Assembly: GCF_004015185.1 (NCBI RefSeq)
Contig: NZ_CP025746.1
Location: 1,877,776-1,941,775, forward strand
Direction of reading: 5' to 3'
Length of the DNA stretch: 64,000 nt
Source: Clostridium manihotivorum
GTDB taxonomy: Bacteria; Bacillota; Clostridia; Clostridiales; Clostridiaceae
Positions 44,230-53,006 of this stretch are shown here, in pieces (the first letter of the stretch is position 1; each line of letters opens with the position of its first letter). Made by a program: the position numbers and the translations under genes. The notes under the pieces are model-generated. The model had not been told where the DNA came from. It worked only from the letters and a program-made list of their open reading frames with translations, and did no database searches.

Positions 44230-44904
44230 ATGAATAAAGAACAATTAGCAAAAATGATCGATCATACTTTACTTAAACCAGAAGCTACTAAGGCAGGAAT
44301 AGAAAAGCTTTGCAAAGAAGCATTAGAGTATAAATTTGCCTCAGTATGTGTGAATCCTTCCAATGTAGAACTAGCAGCAAAGCTTTTAAGCGGAAGTGAA
44401 GTAAAGGTTTGTACAGTAATTGGATTCCCTTTAGGAGCAAACACTAAAGAAGTAAAAGCTTTCGAAACAAGCGATGCAATACTTAAGGGTGCTACTGAAG
44501 TTGATATGGTTATAAACATAGGCAAGTTAAAAGATAAAGATTATGAATATGTTAAAGCAGACATAAAGGCTGTAGTAGATGCAGCAAAAGGTAAAGCGCT
44601 TACAAAAGTAATAATTGAGACTTGTTTATTGACTGATGAAGAAAAGGTAATGGCTTGCAAACTAGCAAAAGAAGCAGGGACTGATTTTGTGAAGACTTCA
44701 ACTGGTTTTTCAACTGGTGGGGCGACTGCAGAAGATATTAAATTAATGAGAGACACTGTAGGACCAGAACTAGGAGTTAAAGCTTCTGGGGCAGTTAGAA
44801 GTCAAGAAGATGCTTTAAAGATGATAGAAAACGGAGCAACTAGAATAGGGGCATCAGCTTCTATAGAAATATGCGAAGGAAAAGTATCTACTTCAAACTA
44901 CTAA
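44230..44904 (+). CDS. deoC: deoxyribose-phosphate aldolase
   Basis: Class I aldolase that splits 2-deoxyribose 5-phosphate into glyceraldehyde 3-phosphate and acetaldehyde in deoxynucleoside breakdown. The TIM-barrel signatures are [10 protein letters not shown] (residues 12-21), [12 protein letters not shown] (catalytic Asp in the family), [14 protein letters not shown] (with the proton-relay), and the Schiff-base Lys in [14 protein letters not shown] (around 150-163). [10 protein letters not shown] and GATRIGAS bind phosphate. 224 residues, normal. It is monocistronic here, without other deo genes. Confidence 0.96.
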   Translation: MNKEQLAKMIDHTLLKPEATKAGIEKLCKEALEYKFASVCVNPSNVELAAKLLSGSEVKVCTVIGFPLGANTKEVKAFETSDAILKGATEVDMVINIGKLKDKDYEYVKADIKAVVDAAKGKALTKVIIETCLLTDEEKVMACKLAKEAGTDFVKTSTGFSTGGATAEDIKLMRDTVGPELGVKASGAVRSQEDALKMIENGATRIGASASIEICEGKVSTSNY

Positions 44905-44984
44905 GATGGGTCTATTTAAAATACACTGTTGAAATTAAGTGTATATAAAAAATTATTTAAATGTATTAGATAAGACATGTTATA

Positions 44985-45025
44985 AAAAAGGATAACTGAA
45001 GAAAATTATTTCAGTCATCCTTTTT
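44985..45025. terminator. bidirectional terminator between deoC and the WG-repeat gene
   Basis: AAAAAGGATAACTGAA (44985-45000) with TTCAGTCATCCTTTTT (45010-45025), one mismatch, A-run and T-run at either side. Confidence 0.9.
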
Positions 45026-45053
45026 CTTGTTAAGAAAAGTATAAAACTTTTTA

Positions 45054-45974
45054 TTATTCTAAGTTTTCTGGCTTATAAAGCCAGGAACCATCTTTTTTTA
45101 TATATCCCCAGACACCTCTATACACAACCAAAGCTACTCCATTATGAAAGCTATGTGCTACATTAAATATTGGATTTATAACAAATTCACCTTGGGGATT
45201 TATATAGCCAAAACCTACATTGTAATAGCCAGCAGCAGACAAACCTTCAGAAAAGTCCTCTGCATAATAAAAATCATCCTTAATTATTTCGTTACCCAAC
45301 CTGTCTATGAAGCCAATTCCTCCATCAGGATTTATAGTGACCTTAGCATAGCCGTTTTTAAAGCTTTCAGCATAATAGTATTTTGGATCAATAACAAACT
45401 CGCCAGTTTTATTTATAAATCCCCATTTACCGTATACTCTAGCACAGGAAAGTCCTTCTGAGAAGCTGTAGGCAGATTGAAACTTGAAATCAATAACTTC
45501 TTCTCCGTCTTTGTTTATAAAACCAGCAGTATTATTAAGTGTAGCAACAGCATAGCCTTCTGAAAAGTTTGATATATTATCATACTTAGGCTCTATTATA
45601 TATTCTCCTTGCTTATTAATTATAGCAGCTTTGACTCCAAGTTTAACAGAGGCAGTACCATTTTTAAATTGACTTGCATAAGAATATATTGGCTCTATAA
45701 CAAATTTTCCTTCACTATTTATATAACCTGAGTTTTTATCTAAAGTTACAGAAGCAAGTCCTTCATGAAAGTCATCGTAGAAACTTGCGTCTAGTTTTAT
45801 TACCATTTCATTATTTGTATTTATATATCCTTTAGTATTATCTAAAGTTATAACATGAGCTAAGCCTTCAGAAAACTCGTTTGCAGAGGTATAGACTGGT
45901 TCAATAACAAATTTTCCATCATTATCAATAAAGCCGTAGCGATTGTTGACATTAATTAAATACAATTCTTTCAA
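45054..45974 (-). CDS. WG repeat-containing protein
   Basis: 306 residues built from about eight full WG (KWGYIN-type) beta repeats of 35-44 residues plus a partial one. The repeat starts read YGFIDNDGKFVIEP, KGYINTNNEMVI, SGYINSEGKFVIEP, AAIINKQGEYIIEP, AGFINKDGEEVI, WGFINKTGEFVIDP, IGFIDRLGNEII, FGYINPQGEFVINP and WGYIKKDG. Each is followed by an F(S/K/H)(E/N)G turn. No signal peptide or membrane helix, so cytoplasmic. The family has no established enzyme activity and is often a binding scaffold. TTG start with GGAGG 9 bases upstream. Monocistronic. Confidence 0.88.
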   Translation of the reverse strand: MKELYLINVNNRYGFIDNDGKFVIEPVYTSANEFSEGLAHVITLDNTKGYINTNNEMVIKLDASFYDDFHEGLASVTLDKNSGYINSEGKFVIEPIYSYASQFKNGTASVKLGVKAAIINKQGEYIIEPKYDNISNFSEGYAVATLNNTAGFINKDGEEVIDFKFQSAYSFSEGLSCARVYGKWGFINKTGEFVIDPKYYYAESFKNGYAKVTINPDGGIGFIDRLGNEIIKDDFYYAEDFSEGLSAAGYYNVGFGYINPQGEFVINPIFNVAHSFHNGVALVVYRGVWGYIKKDGSWLYKPENLE

Positions 45975-46349
45975 AACAAGATTCCTCCATTTATTTAATT
46001 ATGAGCTTGGTTTAGGGTGGATATATTATCAGGAGTTGAATTATCTATATAGGGTTCAATTACTAAAACTTAAGTTATATATGTTCGAAAATAGATTTGG
46101 GATTGAAGTAGTACATCCTTATATATAATTATATTTATACAAAAGGTGCCAATCAATACATAAGTTGAGAATAGATATCTTGAGATGACAGAGTAATAAA
46201 AGTATGATATGTGAATTACTAATATTTAAACAATGTATAATTCTGATGAAAGTTGATGAAATAAATTGGTAAAATTTACACCTAAAATTAAAAAAATAGA
46301 ATATTAATATAGTAGATTACTTTATAGAGGAGGAAACTACTCTAATAAA
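45975..46349. other. 375-base gap; diverged copy of the ~95-bp palindromic repeat
   Basis: No gene. Bases 46019-46118 resemble the repeats at 54511 and 57389. The right arm reads CGAAAATAGATTTGGGATTG then AAGTAGTACATCC and is about 80% like copy 1; the left arm (GATATATTATC) is more decayed. AGAGGAGG at 46326-46333 belongs to the Lon-like gene. Confidence 0.4.
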
Positions 46350-48686
46350 TTGGAAAAAGATTTGCCTTTTGCAATTTTTGAGTGGGACATTATGAAGAGA
46401 GAGTTAACTCCACAAGAGGTCATTTACAATGTTGATTTTAGTCAAGCTTCAAAAGCAGAGGATAAAAGATTTATACCAGAATATGCAGAAGTTTATAAGA
46501 GTCTAGAAACAGCTCTTAGAATCGAAAAGCAAGGGTTTAATGTTTATCTTATAGACTTGTTTTCAAAAGACAAATTAGAAAATATAATTAATTTCATTGA
46601 AGATATTTTTGTAAAAAAAGCTCCGCCAAAGGATATATGCTATGTTGTTTTAGAAGATGATAGATACCCTAAGCCTTTATTTTTAAGTAATGGAAAAGGA
46701 AAGCTTTTTAAAGAAAGGTTGGAAGGCATAAAGAATTTCTATCTTGAAAAAGTTTTTGCTTTTTACAATTCATCATCCAATAAAGAGAAAGAAAATATAA
46801 TAGAGGAAATTCAGAAGAAGAGAAGCGATTATATTAGTAGCCTTGTTGAAATGGCTAAGACTGAAGGGTTTGATGTAAAGGCTACAACCAATGGCTTTGC
46901 TTTCATACCTCTTAAAGAGGGAGAGGCCATGACAGAAAAAGAATATGAAGGCTTGGAAGAAGTATCAAAGGATCAAATTGTAACAAAAGCAAGTAAGCTG
47001 AAGTATGGAGCTGAGGACGTTTTAGAACAATTAAAAGATATAGAGTTAAATTCTATTGATAAAATAAAAAAGATATTTAAACAGTATCTAATAGAAGAGT
47101 CCAAGGATATAAAGGAAGATGTATTTAAGGAGTTTATTGAAGAGAAGGAAGCCTTAGATTATCTAAATAAAATATGTGATTTGATTGAAAAGGAAGTCAT
47201 AGAGAATTATTCTATGAACTATGAAGAGGATATAGAGAAAATAGAAGAACTAGCTAATAGACTACTGATAAATTTGTTAGTAGATAATAATGAAACAGAA
47301 CATCCAAAAGTTGTTTTTGAAGAAGATCCTAGCATAACTAGTTTGATAGGAAGTATAGAATACGAAAACCATAATGGTGTATATACTACTGATATATCTC
47401 TAATAACTTCAGGTTCACTACTAGAAGCCAATGAAGGATGTCTTATAGTAAGAGCAAGTTCACTGCTTAACAATCCAGGAAGCTATTATTATCTTAGAAA
47501 AACCTTGATGAGCAATAAATTAAGCTATGATTATAATAGAGGTTATTTAGAATTCTTAGCACTTAATGGGCTTAAACCAATGCCAATAGATATAAACGTG
47601 AAGATTGTTATAATTGGTGACAGTGAAACTTACGATCTTTTATATACCTACGATGAGGACTTTAGAAATCTATTTAAAATAAAAGCTCAATATAATCCAT
47701 ATGTGAGTATAAATGAAGAAGTAAAGATGTCATTAATCTCCATAATAAAAGAGATAAAGGAAAGAAACAAACTTCTTTTAGTCAGTAATGAAGCTATAAA
47801 TGAAATAGGAAAATATCTATCAAGAAAGGCTCAGGATAAAAATAAGTTGTTTATCGATGATGAGGAGATAAGCAGGATACTTATTTTATCAAATGATATT
47901 GCAAAGAAAATCGATAAGAGAATAATAGGAAAAAATGAGATAATTTCAGTAGCTTACAATGAAGAGCTTATAGAAAAAGAAATAATTTCTATGTTCAAGG
48001 AAAGGAAAATGATCATAGATGTTAAGTCTAAAATAGTTGGAAGTATAAATGGTTTATCAGTTTTAGATACAGGCTATTACAGTTTTGGAAAACCTACTAG
48101 AATAACCTGTGTATGTCATAAGGGAGTTGGCAGAATAGTTGATGTGCATAAGGAAAGCAACTTAAGTGGAAATATTCATGCAAAATCCATAGATATATTA
48201 AATGGTTTATTAAATAAGCTAATAGATCCTTACTCCAGGATTCCTGTAGATTTTCATGTTAGTTTTGAGCAAACCTATGGGATGCTAGAGGGGGATAGTG
48301 CATCTATAGCAGAGATTGTCTGCATGCTTTCAGCCTTAAGCAAGGTGCCAATAAAGCAGAGTATAGCAGTAACTGGTTCCTTAAATCAATTTGGTGAGGT
48401 TCAGCCAATTGGAGGAGTAAATGAAAAGATAGAAGGTTTCTATAAGGTGTGTAAAGCTATAGATAATGTATATGGAAAAGGAGTTGTTATACCATTTAGT
48501 AATATTAGTGACATAGTACTGAACAGCGAAGTGGAAAAGTCTATTGAAGATGGTGAATTCCATATTTACGCTATAAATGATATAGATGATGCTATTCAGA
48601 TACTTATGGCAGAGGATACATGTACCGTTGAAGATATACTGAGTTCCATAAAAAGTGAAATAAATGCATATAATAAATCAAAATAA
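46350..48686 (+). CDS. Lon-like protease (S16) with degenerate ATPase module
   Basis: 778 residues of the LonB/AAA_32-type architecture. The C-terminal proteolytic domain (about 590-770) is intact: YGMLEGDSASIAEIVCMLSA holds the catalytic Ser650 and QPIGGVNEKIEGFYKVC the catalytic Lys693. Their spacing of 43 equals that of E. coli Lon (Ser679/Lys722). In the N-terminal ATPase region the Walker A place after GFNVY (residues 62-66) reads LIDLFSKDK with no Gly-x-x-Gly-x-Gly-Lys, and the Walker B place EANEGCLIVRASSLL has Arg368 for the Asp. ATP hydrolysis is therefore unlikely. The start is uncertain: TTG 46350 lies 16 bases after GGAGG. An IS has split its terminator. Confidence 0.85.
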   Translation: MEKDLPFAIFEWDIMKRELTPQEVIYNVDFSQASKAEDKRFIPEYAEVYKSLETALRIEKQGFNVYLIDLFSKDKLENIINFIEDIFVKKAPPKDICYVVLEDDRYPKPLFLSNGKGKLFKERLEGIKNFYLEKVFAFYNSSSNKEKENIIEEIQKKRSDYISSLVEMAKTEGFDVKATTNGFAFIPLKEGEAMTEKEYEGLEEVSKDQIVTKASKLKYGAEDVLEQLKDIELNSIDKIKKIFKQYLIEESKDIKEDVFKEFIEEKEALDYLNKICDLIEKEVIENYSMNYEEDIEKIEELANRLLINLLVDNNETEHPKVVFEEDPSITSLIGSIEYENHNGVYTTDISLITSGSLLEANEGCLIVRASSLLNNPGSYYYLRKTLMSNKLSYDYNRGYLEFLALNGLKPMPIDINVKIVIIGDSETYDLLYTYDEDFRNLFKIKAQYNPYVSINEEVKMSLISIIKEIKERNKLLLVSNEAINEIGKYLSRKAQDKNKLFIDDEEISRILILSNDIAKKIDKRIIGKNEIISVAYNEELIEKEIISMFKERKMIIDVKSKIVGSINGLSVLDTGYYSFGKPTRITCVCHKGVGRIVDVHKESNLSGNIHAKSIDILNGLLNKLIDPYSRIPVDFHVSFEQTYGMLEGDSASIAEIVCMLSALSKVPIKQSIAVTGSLNQFGEVQPIGGVNEKIEGFYKVCKAIDNVYGKGVVIPFSNISDIVLNSEVEKSIEDGEFHIYAINDIDDAIQILMAEDTCTVEDILSSIKSEINAYNKSK

Positions 48687-48695
48687 TAAATGAAA

Positions 48696-48746
48696 TTTAT
48701 TTGCCTTCTAGATTTTCCTCATATGTATTGGAAAAGGCAGATACGC
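48696..48746 (+). repeat. interspersed intergenic repeat, copy C
   Basis: TTTATTTGCCTTCTAGATTT, then CCTCATATGTATTGGAAAAG and GCAGATACGC. Same family as copies A, B and D. It lies 10 bases after the Lon-like gene and is followed by AAAAA and the terminator that the IS has disrupted. Confidence 0.7.
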
Positions 48747-48747
48747 A

Positions 48748-48777
48748 AAAACACACTGAAGTAAGTTACTTCGGTGT
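48748..48777 (+). terminator. terminator of the Lon-like gene, split by an IS
   Basis: AACACACTGAAGTAAGTTAC followed by TTCGGTGT ends at 48777; the last nine bases recur at 50469-50477, followed there by GTTTTTTTC. Joining both sides restores a stem ACACACTGAAGTAA/GTTACTTCGGTGTGT with a T-run. The left remnant still folds but has lost its T-run. Confidence 0.8.
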
Positions 48778-48891
48778 CAGTATCAACGATTAAATTAATT
48801 TATGTTTAGAAAATCTTCTTAAATTGATTTTTTCTTTTTCAGAAAATTAAGAAAATATCTTTATTACGATAATTTTAAAAATAATATCTTA

Positions 48892-48925
48892 GGTTGCTTT
48901 GCAACCAATAAAATTTTTTTTATTT
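48892..48925 (+). terminator. terminator-like hairpin inside the IS
   Basis: GGTTGC (48892-48897), TTT loop, GCAACC (48901-48906), followed by AATAAAATTTTTTTTATT. Oriented to stop plus-strand read-through from the host gene into the transposase antisense. Confidence 0.6.
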
Positions 48926-48976
48926 TTTTGTTCCATAGTCTTTCTTTTTATCATCACCTTTGTTAAAATTGTATTG

Positions 48977-50356
48977 TTATAGGTCGCGTATTTTTATATG
49001 TTGATTTAATCGTGATATATCTTCAGATATTAGAGTGTCTCGACGAAAAGATTCTAATATTCTTGAAGATATTTCTTTTATACCAACTTTTAATTCTCTT
49101 ATTGCTACGCTACCGTTTTCTAAAAGTTGTCTTAATATGTCTGAGATCTGTATCAATAAATAGTGGTTTTTCATAGCTTGATAATTTAAACAACAAGCAT
49201 GTTCTATATCATATCTTATATTCTTTTGGTTATTAAAACCTTCATTTTCAATTTTCCACCTACTTCTACCAGCAGATACAATTTTGAACGCATTTATTTT
49301 GGTAATCTGTATATTCGTAACAAAAACAAAGTTTTTGGACGTTTTTTCACGGCTGTCTTTATCTTTAGATTTCTTGAAAATTGTCTCAGTAAAGTCTACT
49401 GTATTAATAAATATATTTTTGTATGAGACTTCATTAATATAAGTTGCATCCCAAATAACCTCTTGTTCTGCCAAAACAAATTTAGAATTAAGTTCGTTGT
49501 TTTCAAAACCCTTTATAACCTGAATTTCTTCCCAGAGTTTTTGGGCTCTACCTTCTTTAAATCTAAAGATAAATTTCCAATTATACTCATCACACAATTG
49601 ATATATTGGTTCACAAGCATATAGACTATCCCCTAGAAGACAGATATTTAGCTTTCTAAACTTGTATTTTAATTTTTTCATTAGCCTTTTAGCTGCATTT
49701 ATTTCACAATCCTGTTTGCTGACGCTCTCGGTCTCATTTTCAACAAATTCAGTTAATATACTAAACACCATATCTCCTAAGACTAACTTTGCTTCTAAAA
49801 CCGTATGATAGTATACAGTTTTTTCTACTTCTCCAGTTTCTTTATTTTTATATTCTTTTTTTAAGCAGTGATCACAATGCTTTTCGTTAAAAGAAAATAG
49901 TTGTGAACCATCAATGGCTATACACCAGTATTTATCCATCAATCTATATTTCTCTAAGGATCTTTTTTTAAAAAGTTCTCTTATCATGTAGTCTCTAATT
50001 TTTTCTAATTCACTTACTTCTAACTCTTTTAGAAAGTTATTAATTGTATCATAATGTGGTATTTCTTCTAAAGACTCATATCCTAATGACGCTGCAATAT
50101 TTTCTATTACGGCGTCATTATTAAAATCTTTTGTCATTTTGTTCATGCTTACTATGCCTGAAACATTTTTCATTATTACCGTAAATAGTATTATTTCTGG
50201 AGTATAAGTAACATAACTCTGCTTTCTTTTGTCTTTTACAATAGCTAATTTTTTATTTAAATCTTTAAAAAAGTGGTTTTTAATTTTCGAAAATTCTCCG
50301 AAATAATTTATTTCTTTCTCTTTTTCTCTCTTTTGTTTTCTTGTTATTTTATCCAT
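48977..50356 (-). CDS. DDE transposase (ISNCY-like)
   Basis: 459 residues, apparently intact. Catalytic triad: first Asp in WCIAIDGSQLFSF (around residue 150), second in ICLLGDSLYACEPIYQL (around 242), Glu in SRWKIENEGFNNQKNIRYDI (around 383), with the downstream EHACCLNYQAMKNHYLLIQI typical of this group. A CDHC zinc-like pair follows the first Asp. The N-terminal basic region probably binds the ends. The ATG at 50356 (MDKITRKQKREKEK) is preferred over an upstream TTG. The exact IS family should be checked; the WKIENEGFN block is seen in elements classed as ISNCY. Confidence 0.85.
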   Translation of the reverse strand: MDKITRKQKREKEKEINYFGEFSKIKNHFFKDLNKKLAIVKDKRKQSYVTYTPEIILFTVIMKNVSGIVSMNKMTKDFNNDAVIENIAASLGYESLEEIPHYDTINNFLKELEVSELEKIRDYMIRELFKKRSLEKYRLMDKYWCIAIDGSQLFSFNEKHCDHCLKKEYKNKETGEVEKTVYYHTVLEAKLVLGDMVFSILTEFVENETESVSKQDCEINAAKRLMKKLKYKFRKLNICLLGDSLYACEPIYQLCDEYNWKFIFRFKEGRAQKLWEEIQVIKGFENNELNSKFVLAEQEVIWDATYINEVSYKNIFINTVDFTETIFKKSKDKDSREKTSKNFVFVTNIQITKINAFKIVSAGRSRWKIENEGFNNQKNIRYDIEHACCLNYQAMKNHYLLIQISDILRQLLENGSVAIRELKVGIKEISSRILESFRRDTLISEDISRLNQHIKIRDL

Positions 50357-50477
50357 ATTTAATCCCCGCAAACGTAGTAAATTAGGTGCTTTACCTTATT
50401 ATATTATACCATATTTTATTGCATTTTTGGGGAATTTTAACTCGAAATATATTTACTCTTTAATGCTGCTTCGGTGT

Positions 50478-50682
50478 GTTTTTTTCTGTAAATGCAGATG
50501 GAGAAAAAAGCTCACTTCAGCCACTTTTTTATATATTTGCAGAATTAAATACCATAATTTACAAATATATGATAAATATGTTTGACTTATTACAAAAAAT
50601 TATGTTAAAATTATGGAAAAAGAAGGAAGCTAAATTGGCGAAAGAGCTAAGGAGGTGGATTACTCTTAATAGAGTAATGCTT
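50478..50682 (+). promoter_or_regulatory. upstream region of the spoIIA operon
   Basis: Between the IS and spoIIAA. A SigA-like promoter TTGACT (50582-50587), 18 bases, TAAAAT (50606-50611) is visible, and TGGCGAA at 50636-50642 fits the Spo0A box TGNCGAA. Both are short matches in AT-rich DNA. The IS right end is 105 bases before the -35, so most of the promoter region seems kept. Confidence 0.35.
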
Positions 50683-50685
50683 ATG
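50648..50685 (+). promoter_or_regulatory. ribosome binding site of spoIIAA bridged by a hairpin
   Basis: GGAGG at 50651-50655 is too far (27 bases) from the preferred ATG at 50683. Between them ATTACTC (50659-50665) and GAGTAAT (50672-50678) form a perfect 7-bp stem; folding it leaves 7 bases between GGAGG and the ATG. Confidence 0.55.
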
Positions 50686-51018
50686 GAATTAAATTTTAGT
50701 AAAGTTGATAATAATTTAGTGGTAGCACTGACAGGTGAACTTGACCACCATAGTGCTGAGGAAATAAGAGTTAAAGTTGATGATAGAATTGATAGAGATG
50801 GAATAAATAATCTTGTCTTTGATTTTTCTAGGGTAACTTTTATGGATAGTTCAGGAATAGGCATGGTGATAGGAAGATATAAAAGGCTTTCTATTAGAAA
50901 AGGGAAGGTAAGTGTGGTAGCAGCAAATAAAAATGTAAAAAGAGTATTTGAATTGTCTGGCATGTTCAAAATTATTAATTACTACGAAAGCATAAATGAT
51001 GCCATCAAATGCGGCTAA
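50683..51018 (+). CDS. spoIIAA: anti-sigma F factor antagonist SpoIIAA
   Basis: STAS-domain protein that in its unphosphorylated form binds SpoIIAB and frees sigma F in the forespore. VALTGELDHHSAEEIRVKVD (around residues 13-32) is the conserved core, FDFSRVTFMDSSGIGMVIGR holds the Ser phosphorylated by SpoIIAB (in DSSGIG), and RVFELSGMFKIINYY completes the fold. The ATG at 50683 gives 111 residues and the family N-terminus MELNFSKVDNNLVV; an open frame extends upstream to the IS but has no family similarity. First gene of spoIIAA-spoIIAB-sigF. Confidence 0.92.
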   Translation: MELNFSKVDNNLVVALTGELDHHSAEEIRVKVDDRIDRDGINNLVFDFSRVTFMDSSGIGMVIGRYKRLSIRKGKVSVVAANKNVKRVFELSGMFKIINYYESINDAIKCG

Positions 51019-51034
51019 TTAAGGGGGAATTAAC

Positions 51035-51466
51035 ATGGAAGGAAATAAAATGAAGATAGAATTTTTAAGTAAATCTCAAAATGAAGGTTTTGCCAGAGTT
51101 GCTGTAGCTGCCTTCATATCTCAACTAGACCCTACTATAGAAGAGTTAAGTGATGTTAAAACTGCTGTATCTGAAGCTGTGACCAATTCTATTATTCATG
51201 GCTACGAAGAAAAAGAAGATGGAGTAGTAAGCATAGAGACCATATTAGAGGGGAGTGAAGCAACCATCATAATTGAAGATCAAGGAATAGGAATAAAGAA
51301 TTTAGACGAGGCAATGCAGCCCTTATATACTTCCAGACCGGATTTAGAGAGATCAGGTATGGGATTCACTGTTATGGAGACCTTTATGGATTCCTTAGAA
51401 GTATACAGTGATGGAGTAAAAGGGACTAAAATAGTTATGAAAAAAAAATTTAATTCTGTAGGTTAG
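51035..51466 (+). CDS. spoIIAB: anti-sigma F factor SpoIIAB
   Basis: Ser kinase and anti-sigma factor of the GHKL fold that holds sigma F inactive and phosphorylates SpoIIAA. N box [16 protein letters not shown] (around residues 42-57), G1 box [16 protein letters not shown] (around 76-91), G2 box [16 protein letters not shown] (around 102-117). 143 residues, normal. GGGGG precedes the ATG at 51035; a second ATG at 51050 is possible. Confidence 0.95.
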   Translation: MEGNKMKIEFLSKSQNEGFARVAVAAFISQLDPTIEELSDVKTAVSEAVTNSIIHGYEEKEDGVVSIETILEGSEATIIIEDQGIGIKNLDEAMQPLYTSRPDLERSGMGFTVMETFMDSLEVYSDGVKGTKIVMKKKFNSVG

Positions 51467-51476
51467 GTGATAATCT

Positions 51477-52235
51477 ATGGAAAATAATAATTTAAAAAAA
51501 GAAGAGTTCAATTATGATGATAATACCACACTGATAAGGCAGGCTAAAGCTGGTAGTGTAGAAGCTATGAATAGGCTTATTGAAATTAACATGCCTCTAG
51601 TTTCTTCAATAAGTAGAAAGTTTTTAAATAGAGGTTATGATTATGAGGATATATTTCAAATAGGTTCAATAGGACTAGTTAAGGCTATCAATAATTTTGA
51701 TGATTCCTTCAATGTAAAATTTTCCACTTATGCAGTTCCAATGATAATAGGAGAAATAAAGAGATTTCTTAGGGATGATGGTTTTATAAAAGTATCTAGA
51801 AATACTAAAACCTTAGCCAGAAAACTTCACTTTAGTAGAGAGGAACTATCAAAAAAGTTAGATAGGGAACCTACTATTGAAGAATTGGCAGAATACTCTG
51901 GTGTAGAAAAGGAAGAAATCGTTTTTGCATTAGAATCAGCTAATAGTATGCAATATCTATATGACACTATACATCAAGATGATGGGTCACCAGTACTGCT
52001 TATAGATAAGATTGCTGAAAATGGTGAAGAAGATGCTGAAATGATAGATAGATTAGCTTTAAAGGAAGCTTTAAAGAGTTTGGAACCGAAGTCAAGACAA
52101 ATTATATTACTTAGATATTTTAAGGATAAAACTCAAATACAAGTAGCTAAGATGCTTGGGATAAGTCAGGTACAAGTTTCTAGAATAGAGAAAAAGGTAC
52201 TGCAACAAATGCGAAAAAAATTATCGGAATTTTAA
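51477..52235 (+). CDS. sigF: RNA polymerase sporulation sigma factor SigF
   Basis: First forespore-specific sigma factor. Region 2: INMPLVSSISRKFLNRGYDY, then EDIFQIGSIGLVKAINNFDD and VKFSTYAVPMIIGEIKRFLR. Region 3 and region 4: LKSLEPKSRQIILLRYFKDK, TQIQVAKMLGISQVQVSRIE and KKVLQQMRKKL. 252 residues, normal. It is the last gene of the spoIIA operon, followed by a terminator, and should drive gpr and other forespore genes nearby. Confidence 0.95.
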   Translation: MENNNLKKEEFNYDDNTTLIRQAKAGSVEAMNRLIEINMPLVSSISRKFLNRGYDYEDIFQIGSIGLVKAINNFDDSFNVKFSTYAVPMIIGEIKRFLRDDGFIKVSRNTKTLARKLHFSREELSKKLDREPTIEELAEYSGVEKEEIVFALESANSMQYLYDTIHQDDGSPVLLIDKIAENGEEDAEMIDRLALKEALKSLEPKSRQIILLRYFKDKTQIQVAKMLGISQVQVSRIEKKVLQQMRKKLSEF

Positions 52236-52266
52236 AAAAACGGATGGATTGCCACCGTTTTTTTTC
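52234..52266 (+). terminator. terminator of the spoIIA operon
   Basis: AAAAAAACGG (52234-52243) with CCGTTTTTTTT (52255-52265), inner TGG/CCA pairs with one bulged A, long T-run. Confidence 0.85.
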
Positions 52267-52455
52267 TTTTATAAAAGTTTTTTATTATTGGCAAATTTTC
52301 TTGCTTATAAATATATTACAAATCCATAAAATACACTTAGACGAAAAATTACACTAAAGAAAAAAATCAATTGAGTTTAGTATTATAATAAATTATTTCA
52401 TAGAATAAGATACGCATAAAAGGGTTTAGTTCATTTCTTAGAAGGAAGGGATAAG

Positions 52456-52914
52456 ATGGAGCCTAAAGAAGAACGTATAAAAAAGAGATTTGACAAGTTG
52501 TCCAAGGAATCAGAACCAAAACCAAAGCTTTTAAGGAACTGTATTAATGCATTTATTGTTGGCGGTTTAATTTGTGATGTAGGAGAGTTTTTTTCAAATA
52601 CATTTTTATATTGGGGTATGTCCAAAGAAGATGCTGGGACCTGGGTAGCAATAGTTATGGTTTTTATAGGAGCTTTATTAACAGGTATAGGAGTGTATGA
52701 TAAAATTGCGTCCTTTGCAGGAGCAGGTACTGTTGTACCTATAACGGGTTTTGCGAACTCCATAGTTTCTCCTGCTATAGAGTTTAAAAAAGAAGGTTAT
52801 ATATTTGGATTAGCAGCAAAGATGTTTACTATTGCAGGTCCAGTGCTAGTTTACGGAATTGGAACTTCCGTAATAGTAGGTTTGATATACTATGTTATCG
52901 GTATTATAATGTAA
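52456..52914 (+). CDS. spoVAC: stage V sporulation protein AC
   Basis: Integral inner-membrane protein of the SpoVA channel that moves dipicolinic acid into the forespore and releases it in germination. Membrane segments at about 29-50, 62-85 (WVAIVMVFIGALLTGIGVYD), 88-110 and 130-150. The motif FAGAGTVVPITGFANSIVSP is the family signature. The charged N-terminus (EERIKKRFDKLSKESEPKPK) is cytoplasmic. 152 residues, normal. AGAAGGAAGGG precedes the ATG. Followed by spoVAD after 165 bases. Confidence 0.93.
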   Translation: MEPKEERIKKRFDKLSKESEPKPKLLRNCINAFIVGGLICDVGEFFSNTFLYWGMSKEDAGTWVAIVMVFIGALLTGIGVYDKIASFAGAGTVVPITGFANSIVSPAIEFKKEGYIFGLAAKMFTIAGPVLVYGIGTSVIVGLIYYVIGIIM

Positions 52915-53006
52915 AACTTTGAAACTCTGTTTTTTTAAGACAGATGCTTTAAAAGTTACTAAATTAGGGTACTTTATTAAAACTTTTCTCTTAATTATAT
53001 AGATAG

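Larger units (their letters stand above)
48778..50468. mobile_element. insertion sequence with 9-bp target duplication (ISNCY-like)
   Basis: 1691 bp. It is bounded by CTTCGGTGT repeated directly at 48769-48777 and 50469-50477. The ends form imperfect inverted repeats: CAGTATCAACGATTAAAT at the left and CAGCATTAAAGAGTAAAT (reverse complement of the right end), 13 of 18 identical. It holds one minus-strand transposase gene and an internal hairpin. It lies between the Lon-like gene and spoIIAA. Confidence 0.85.

Noticed and set aside
50476..50682. Longer N-terminus for SpoIIAA starting at 50476
   Set aside because: The extra 69 residues have no similarity to the family, begin at the IS junction, and the family N-terminus starts at 50683.
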